This document shows positions 60,401 to 64,000 of a stretch of DNA of 64,000 bases, piece after piece (position 1 is the stretch's first letter; each line of letters begins with the position of its first letter). The stretch is from Flavobacterium collinsii. GTDB lineage: Bacteria > Bacteroidota > Bacteroidia > Flavobacteriales > Flavobacteriaceae. A program made the position numbers and the translations under genes. Location: contig NZ_CADCST010000058.1 of NCBI RefSeq assembly GCF_902804485.1, positions 1 through 64,000 on the forward strand. The letters are read 5' to 3'. Under the pieces are notes generated by a model, which saw nothing but the letters and a program-made list of their open reading frames with translations, was not told the origin of the DNA and searched no databases.

Positions 60401-62764
60401 AATTTTACGACTAAGTTTAATTTTAAGAATGCTTATAAAATTGTTTATGTCGATTTACCAACTCCTTTTACCGTATCGGTTACTGGTTCGAAGTGGAATC
60501 CGTTTAATATTACAGCTGAGGCGGATAATGCAAGTTATGGTCTATTTGTGGAAGGCAGCGATTTAAAGTTGGAAACATATAATAAGGATTTGGTTTGTGA
60601 ATCCGGAGGAAACAATATTTCCTATTTGGGCTATAACACTACCATTAACGGAACGAGCAATTGGAATGGAACAAGAGTTCCTACTTTAAGAAGTAGTTCG
60701 TATACGGCTTGGGACGGTAAAAAAGGGTACATCGGATTTAAATATACAAAAGACGCACATTCGTTTTATGGTTATTTTGAAACAACTGTAAGCGCAGACG
60801 GGGAGAGTTACACCATCGATAAATATGCTTATAATACAGCACCGGAAGGTTCTATCACAACTCCAGCTTTATTTGCTCATATTGCTAATGTACCGGCTGG
60901 CATTTCTGAAGATGTGTCCAGTAACAATGGTACTTTCAGTACTATCGTAGCATTGACAATCGATGGCGGAACTTTTGCAAAAAGCCAGGGCAATCTGGTT
61001 GAAGGTACTGATTATACTATAGCAGGTTTACCTTCAGGTTTGACAGCTAACATCAATATAACAAGTAGTACCACAGCGCAGGTAACTTATTCCGGTAAAG
61101 CGGTATCAAATGAAGTGCTAAATGCAGGCACAGTGACCGTTACGTTTTTAGATCCTGCCATTACAGGCGGAATTGCTAAACTGGATGTAGCTCATTTTAC
61201 TACTAATTTTACTTATATCGATGCGTATAAAATTATTTATGTCGATTTGCCAGCTCCATTAACGGTAGCGGTTGGAGGTAGTACATGGAATTTTTTCAGA
61301 ACTACAGCAGATGCTGATAATGCCGATTATGGATTGTATGTCGAGGGTAGTAGTCTAAAACTGGAAACATATAACAAAGATTTAGTTTGTGAAACCGGAG
61401 GTAACAATATTTCCTATTTGGGGTATAATACTACAATTGATGGAACTAGCAATTGGAACGGGACAAGAGTTCCTACTTTAAGAAGTGGTACTTATACAGC
61501 CTGGGATGGCAAAACGGGGTTCGTTGGTTTTAAATACACTAAAAGCGGAGTTGCCTATTATGGCTATTTTGAGGTGGTTGTCAATGCCGACGGTCAGAGT
61601 TATTCTATAGGTAAATATGCTTATAATACGGCTCCTAATGCTGCAATTACGACACCTTTCCAATTAGGTTCGGTGAAGCTGACCAATACTCCGGCTGTAA
61701 TTGCTGAAGATAAATTAGCTAACGAAGGAACTTTTAATACTACAGTAGAAGTACAATTGACCACAAATGGAGGAACTTTTACAAAAAGTTCAGGAAATTT
61801 AGTTGAGGGAACAGATTTTACCGTAACAGGTTTGCCATCAGGATTAACCGCCCAGATCAGTGTCGTAAACAATACTACTGTTCAGGTTAGTTATAGAGGT
61901 AAGGCAGCTGCGCATGAAACTGCAAACACAACTACAGCGGCAATAACCTTTTTGGACGCAGCAATTACTGGGGGAGTGGCAGTTTTAGAATACAAATCGT
62001 TTACTACCGGATTTACTTTTACAAATGCTTATACCGTAGTTAAAGTAGATTTGCCAAGCCCTATTATAGTATCGGCTTTAAATCCTTTAGGATCCTTTAG
62101 GATTACGGCTGAGGCCGATGGAAATGAGACCGAATTTAAGCTACAGTATGGTGAAGATGGTTTGAAATTTTTGACCAATAACGGTTTAGTAAGTGAAACA
62201 GGAACAAGTTCAATTAGTTTCATTGGAACCAACCAGACAATTGGAGGAAGCAACAATTGGAATTTGTTGGGAGATGCAATGATTAGCAGTCCTGCTTACA
62301 ATAACTGGAATGGAAAAACGGGATTCATAGGGTTTGCGTTTGTTAAAAATGGCATTTCTTATTATGGTTATTTTGAAGCGGCCGTAAGTACAGACGGGAA
62401 AAGTTTTGCAGTAATACGATATGCATATAGTGCAGGACCGCAGGCTTTAATTACAACACCTGCTACAGTTGATAGTTTTACTTTTCCTACTTTGGGAACT
62501 GTCGATTTTGAAACTAAAGTTAGCTATACCCAATATCCAAACCCGTTCAATGAGGCAATAAACATTAGCTCTGCTTCATTTTTAGGGAAAAAAGTACAAG
62601 TGTTTATTTATAATAATTTAGGGCAAAACATATTCACAAAATCATATGATGAGTCTGCTGATTCGATAACTATTGATGGCAGTAATTTCACCACTGGTTT
62701 CTACTTCTTAAAAGTGACAGTGGACGGTAAAGTTCAGTCAGTTAAAAAGATAATAAAATATTAA
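57461..62764 (+). CDS. Secreted M43-type zinc metalloprotease with repeats, T9SS type A cargo
   Basis: A 1767-residue exported protein. Signal peptide about 1-22. The catalytic domain (about 70-325) has THEFGHFLNLIH, with zinc ligands His236, His240 and His246 and catalytic Glu237. The Met-turn is IENYMGY, and CTGTDEVDDTP follows the zinc site as in M43 pappalysin-like enzymes. Five units of about 267 residues follow. Each pairs an Ig-like module (FTKSSGNLVEGTDF, GLPSGLTAQI) with a second module ending YYGYFEVVVNADGQSYSIGK and AYNTAP. The last ~80 residues are a type A T9SS sorting domain (YPNPFNEAINI, GFYFLKVTVDGK). It is secreted or surface-bound and probably degrades extracellular protein (inference). 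Confidence 0.9.
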   Translation: MKKQLLLLVLCCLWSAQGIRAQDLIGPSHSCRTKEVNELQLKNHPGSLKENKAFNLFSKEYAKKMSTRKSSENTTYIIPVVFHVYGTSFNGKSVTLQKIQAALKNLNEDFKGLNDDFNTVEPFFQARRGTLNIEFRLAQIDPSGKCTTGVIFERKKNGYGNGGGYDNQIQADAWDNYKYMNVYIQNDLYADGATNNSGVCWYPDSWMSDNNLARCVYNGAYLGENTNKEFASVLTHEFGHFLNLIHTFDGGCTGTDEVDDTPKEDGKHSLGCVPGTNCDGDKVNIENYMGYNAAQGCSKMFTQGQVVRMLAALQHPARRTLWTAQNLTATGVNTTGSSLVSDITSFKEDIVNNGTISGSASITLNGTTFSKSSGTLTSGVDFNANLPAGLSAVIVINSSNQATVTIIGTAVSHKASNTTIGGITLLAPALTGGVGGMLCDGLSWNFKFRDPYGIFFVDIPDMTVTSTSTWKAFLVEKGDDVKYGAWRFAANHLKVETYGKRLVTNAGTNNITPLGFNTAINASSNFTGPGAYPNQLDIRTPSYTIWDGKTDYFGFEYSVDGEKCYGWLKAVVKADGSGYSIIEYAYNTQPGGTIYTGMTDKVALSVSPVVLFEAAANNGSLSQTSSLKLTTNNGTFVKNSGELIPGVDYTISGVPAGLTAKLNVISNTEVQLAFTGNAVAHLKDNSASVVVTFLDASVTGGTGGLSSSVASVKVNFRDPYAIVHVKDVNYSADAVNTWKFFRITADADQQDYGVFVDKGDLKLETYTKSIVCEGSSLNMTLIGANQLINSSSNFVEGGSYPNLHNLRNASYKSWDGKTGYIGFTFTIAGEACYGWFKVKVNAKGTSYTLLEYAYNTEPGAGINTEDIPVDLSVHLANTPDEITENALSNDGSFDTKVTIQLTTNDGTFTKSSGSLVQGTDFKVTGLPAGLTAEIVILNSTTAELSYTGKATANEATNSSTATITFLNSAITGGAAILDSDNFTTKFNFKNAYKIVYVDLPTPFTVSVTGSKWNPFNITAEADNASYGLFVEGSDLKLETYNKDLVCESGGNNISYLGYNTTINGTSNWNGTRVPTLRSSSYTAWDGKKGYIGFKYTKDAHSFYGYFETTVSADGESYTIDKYAYNTAPEGSITTPALFAHIANVPAGISEDVSSNNGTFSTIVALTIDGGTFAKSQGNLVEGTDYTIAGLPSGLTANINITSSTTAQVTYSGKAVSNEVLNAGTVTVTFLDPAITGGIAKLDVAHFTTNFTYIDAYKIIYVDLPAPLTVAVGGSTWNFFRTTADADNADYGLYVEGSSLKLETYNKDLVCETGGNNISYLGYNTTIDGTSNWNGTRVPTLRSGTYTAWDGKTGFVGFKYTKSGVAYYGYFEVVVNADGQSYSIGKYAYNTAPNAAITTPFQLGSVKLTNTPAVIAEDKLANEGTFNTTVEVQLTTNGGTFTKSSGNLVEGTDFTVTGLPSGLTAQISVVNNTTVQVSYRGKAAAHETANTTTAAITFLDAAITGGVAVLEYKSFTTGFTFTNAYTVVKVDLPSPIIVSALNPLGSFRITAEADGNETEFKLQYGEDGLKFLTNNGLVSETGTSSISFIGTNQTIGGSNNWNLLGDAMISSPAYNNWNGKTGFIGFAFVKNGISYYGYFEAAVSTDGKSFAVIRYAYSAGPQALITTPATVDSFTFPTLGTVDFETKVSYTQYPNPFNEAINISSASFLGKKVQVFIYNNLGQNIFTKSYDESADSITIDGSNFTTGFYFLKVTVDGKVQSVKKIIKY
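58475..62470 (+). repeat. Five in-frame repeats of about 800 bp
   Basis: The approximate unit starts are 58475, 59265, 60070, 60865 and 61665. Units 3-5 share whole phrases such as LKLETYNKDLVCE (units 3 and 4) and WNGTRVPTLRS (units 3 and 4). The homology is plain at protein level but diverged at DNA level, unlike the adhesin repeats. Confidence 0.85.
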
Positions 62765-63079
62765 ATTTTAACCCATTAGATGAAATCATTTGAAGTAAAC
62801 TAAAATGCCTGGCTAATAAAGATACTGTCAAAGTAACAGATGCATTTTTGTCTATGATAAATATATTGAGCTTAAGAAATCAACTGTTTTGCTTTTAATC
62901 GGTTGGGGATTAGTTTTTATTTATTATCAATATTGGGGTACTCTATTAAAAAAAAACTTTTTGACCTAAAAAGAGGCTGTCAGATAAAAATTGACAGCCA
63001 CTTTTTTTTAAGTAATAGACTCAAGGGGCTTTTATAATTTTAAACATTAAAGCCTCACTTATGAGAGTTCAGGTTTGGT
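62765..63079. other. 315-bp intergenic region between convergent genes
   Basis: No coding potential. Apart from the terminator at 62975-63009 it is AT-rich without recognisable features. Confidence 0.55.
62975..63009. terminator. Terminator between the metalloprotease and LysR genes
   Basis: GGCTGTCA (62975-62982) pairs with TGACAGCC (62992-62999), followed by ACT and a T8 run. The left side is A-rich, so it may work on both strands. Confidence 0.75.
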
Positions 63080-64000
63080 TTATGATCCCTCGTACCAGCT
63101 AAATTTATCTTTTATAATAGAAGTTTTTTCCAGTTTCATATACTCCAGAAGAGAGGCGGAAACCGGAGAATGTTTTTTTCCTTTAAGCCATATTAAACTC
63201 CATGTAGTTTTAATGGGTAATCCTTTAAAAGGAATAATTTGCAGCTCCTGATTGTGTAACTCATTCTTAATTCCAATTAAAGGCATAATAGAACAACCTA
63301 ATCCTGCAATTACTGCCTGTTTAACCGCTTCATTAGACGTAAGCTCCATTTTCTTGTCAATAACAATAGCATTTCGATCAATAAAACGCTCCATCGTTTG
63401 TCGGGTGCCGGATCCTTTTTCTCTAAAAATAAGAGGCATATTCTGGAGTACCTCATTCGAATTTTTGGTGTTTTTGAACTTCGTTTTAGTATTACTCACC
63501 AGATACAGCTTATTTTGAAGTAAATCTAATTTCTCAATATTCAAGTTTGAGGGAAGAATTGAAACCAAGGCAAAATCAACTTCATTTTTTTCCAGACTAC
63601 TAATCACTTTACTTTTATTCGTCACATCCATCTGCAACTCAATTCCTGAATGCTCTTTCATAAAATCGGACAGAAAATATGGCATTACATATTTACCGGT
63701 CGAGACAACTGAGATTTTTAATTTTCCAGTCAATTGTCCCTTATAAGCCATTGTTTTGAAATTGATAGTCTCTACCTGATCTATTATTTTCTCTGCAATT
63801 TCTGCAATCTCCCTCCCAAAATCGGTAATACACAATCTTCGGCTCACCACCTCCGTCAACGGAATGTCAAATTGATCCTGAAGGTTTTTGAGCTGAATAG
63901 AAACTGCAGGCTGTGTCAAATGGAGTTCTTCTGCAGCTTTGGTAACACTTTGTGTCTGGACAACCTTTAAAAAAATATGAAGCTGATGCAATGTATAGTT
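63080..64000 (-). CDS. LysR-family transcriptional regulator (5' end just outside the window)
   Basis: At least 306 residues. The N-terminal winged helix has LHQLHIFLKVVQTQSVTKAA and EELHLTQPAVSIQLKNLQ. The effector domain (about 90-303) includes LKISVVSTGKYVMPYFLSDF, FREKGSGTRQTMERFI and EAVKQAVIAGLGCSIMPL, typical of the CbbR/CysB-like group. The frame is open to the last base and reads N-Y-T-L-H-Q there, so the true ATG (expected MNYTLHQLHIF) is most likely the next codon beyond the edge. A TTG at 63991 is an unlikely alternative. The target is unknown; the gene it usually faces would be off the window. Confidence 0.9.
   Translation of the reverse strand, partial: NYTLHQLHIFLKVVQTQSVTKAAEELHLTQPAVSIQLKNLQDQFDIPLTEVVSRRLCITDFGREIAEIAEKIIDQVETINFKTMAYKGQLTGKLKISVVSTGKYVMPYFLSDFMKEHSGIELQMDVTNKSKVISSLEKNEVDFALVSILPSNLNIEKLDLLQNKLYLVSNTKTKFKNTKNSNEVLQNMPLIFREKGSGTRQTMERFIDRNAIVIDKKMELTSNEAVKQAVIAGLGCSIMPLIGIKNELHNQELQIIPFKGLPIKTTWSLIWLKGKKHSPVSASLLEYMKLEKTSIIKDKFSWYEGS

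Overview
The window reads as chromosomal DNA of a Flavobacterium-like member of the Bacteroidota. Base composition is AT-rich. Promoters match the Bacteroidota form (TTG, about 19 nt, TAnnTTTG), and ribosome binding sites are A-rich rather than Shine-Dalgarno. The gene content fits: type IX secretion (T9SS) cargo with both kinds of C-terminal sorting domain, a PorP/SprF family protein with an OmpA partner, an OMP_b-brl_3 receptor, and a fused alpha/beta 2-oxoacid dehydrogenase E1. No rRNA, tRNA, CRISPR array or prophage was seen. The only mobile-element remnant is the 3' end of an IS3-family transposase at the left edge.

Layout. 1-158: tail of an IS3-type element. 173-10938 (minus): a surface-adhesion locus made of a 2578-residue SprB-like adhesin, a PorP/SprF protein and an OmpA/PD40 protein. 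11439-14933 (plus): a polyphosphate operon (SixA-like phosphatase, Ppk1, Ppx). 15064-17898: TMEM175 channel, Crp/Fnr regulator, then a Rossmann reductase and a flavodoxin-fold quinone reductase behind a nested palindrome. 17902-19601 (minus): dnaX, whose full-length tau form requires a -1 frameshift at an A10 run. 19885-23604: small secreted or envelope proteins, RNase P RNA (rnpB) and a ketopantoate-reductase family gene. 23632-28206: a histidine kinase/response regulator pair divergent from an outer-membrane receptor whose promoter carries three 11-bp-spaced direct repeats. 28301-34720: rsmD with a DUF3822 gene, a RecD-like helicase, an extradiol dioxygenase, a BamB-like propeller and kdsB. 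34944-41323 (minus): E1 dehydrogenase, an M1-peptidase-like outer-membrane protein without zinc ligands, and a LOG-family protein. 42367-50502 (minus): uvrA, a Fic AMP transferase with its own likely operator, a ClC channel, gamma-glutamyltransferase and ACP phosphodiesterase. 50687-56928: glmM, an orphan beta-propeller, a lipid A-type acyltransferase, rhomboid, a SIMPL protein and a thioesterase. 57461-62764: a giant secreted M43 metalloprotease. 63080-64000: a LysR regulator running off the right edge.

Most genes are housekeeping or envelope functions in short operons. The adhesin and the metalloprotease are T9SS cargo. kdsB, glmM and the acyltransferase feed cell-envelope synthesis. The most unusual content is at the DNA and RNA level: the dnaX slippery site, a probable Fic autoregulatory operator, a probable response-regulator binding array, a dispersed repeat whose central hairpin covaries, tandem arrays of palindromes, and heptanucleotide microsatellites.

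All calls come from reading the sequence. No database search, alignment or folding program was run, so family assignments rest on recognised motifs.
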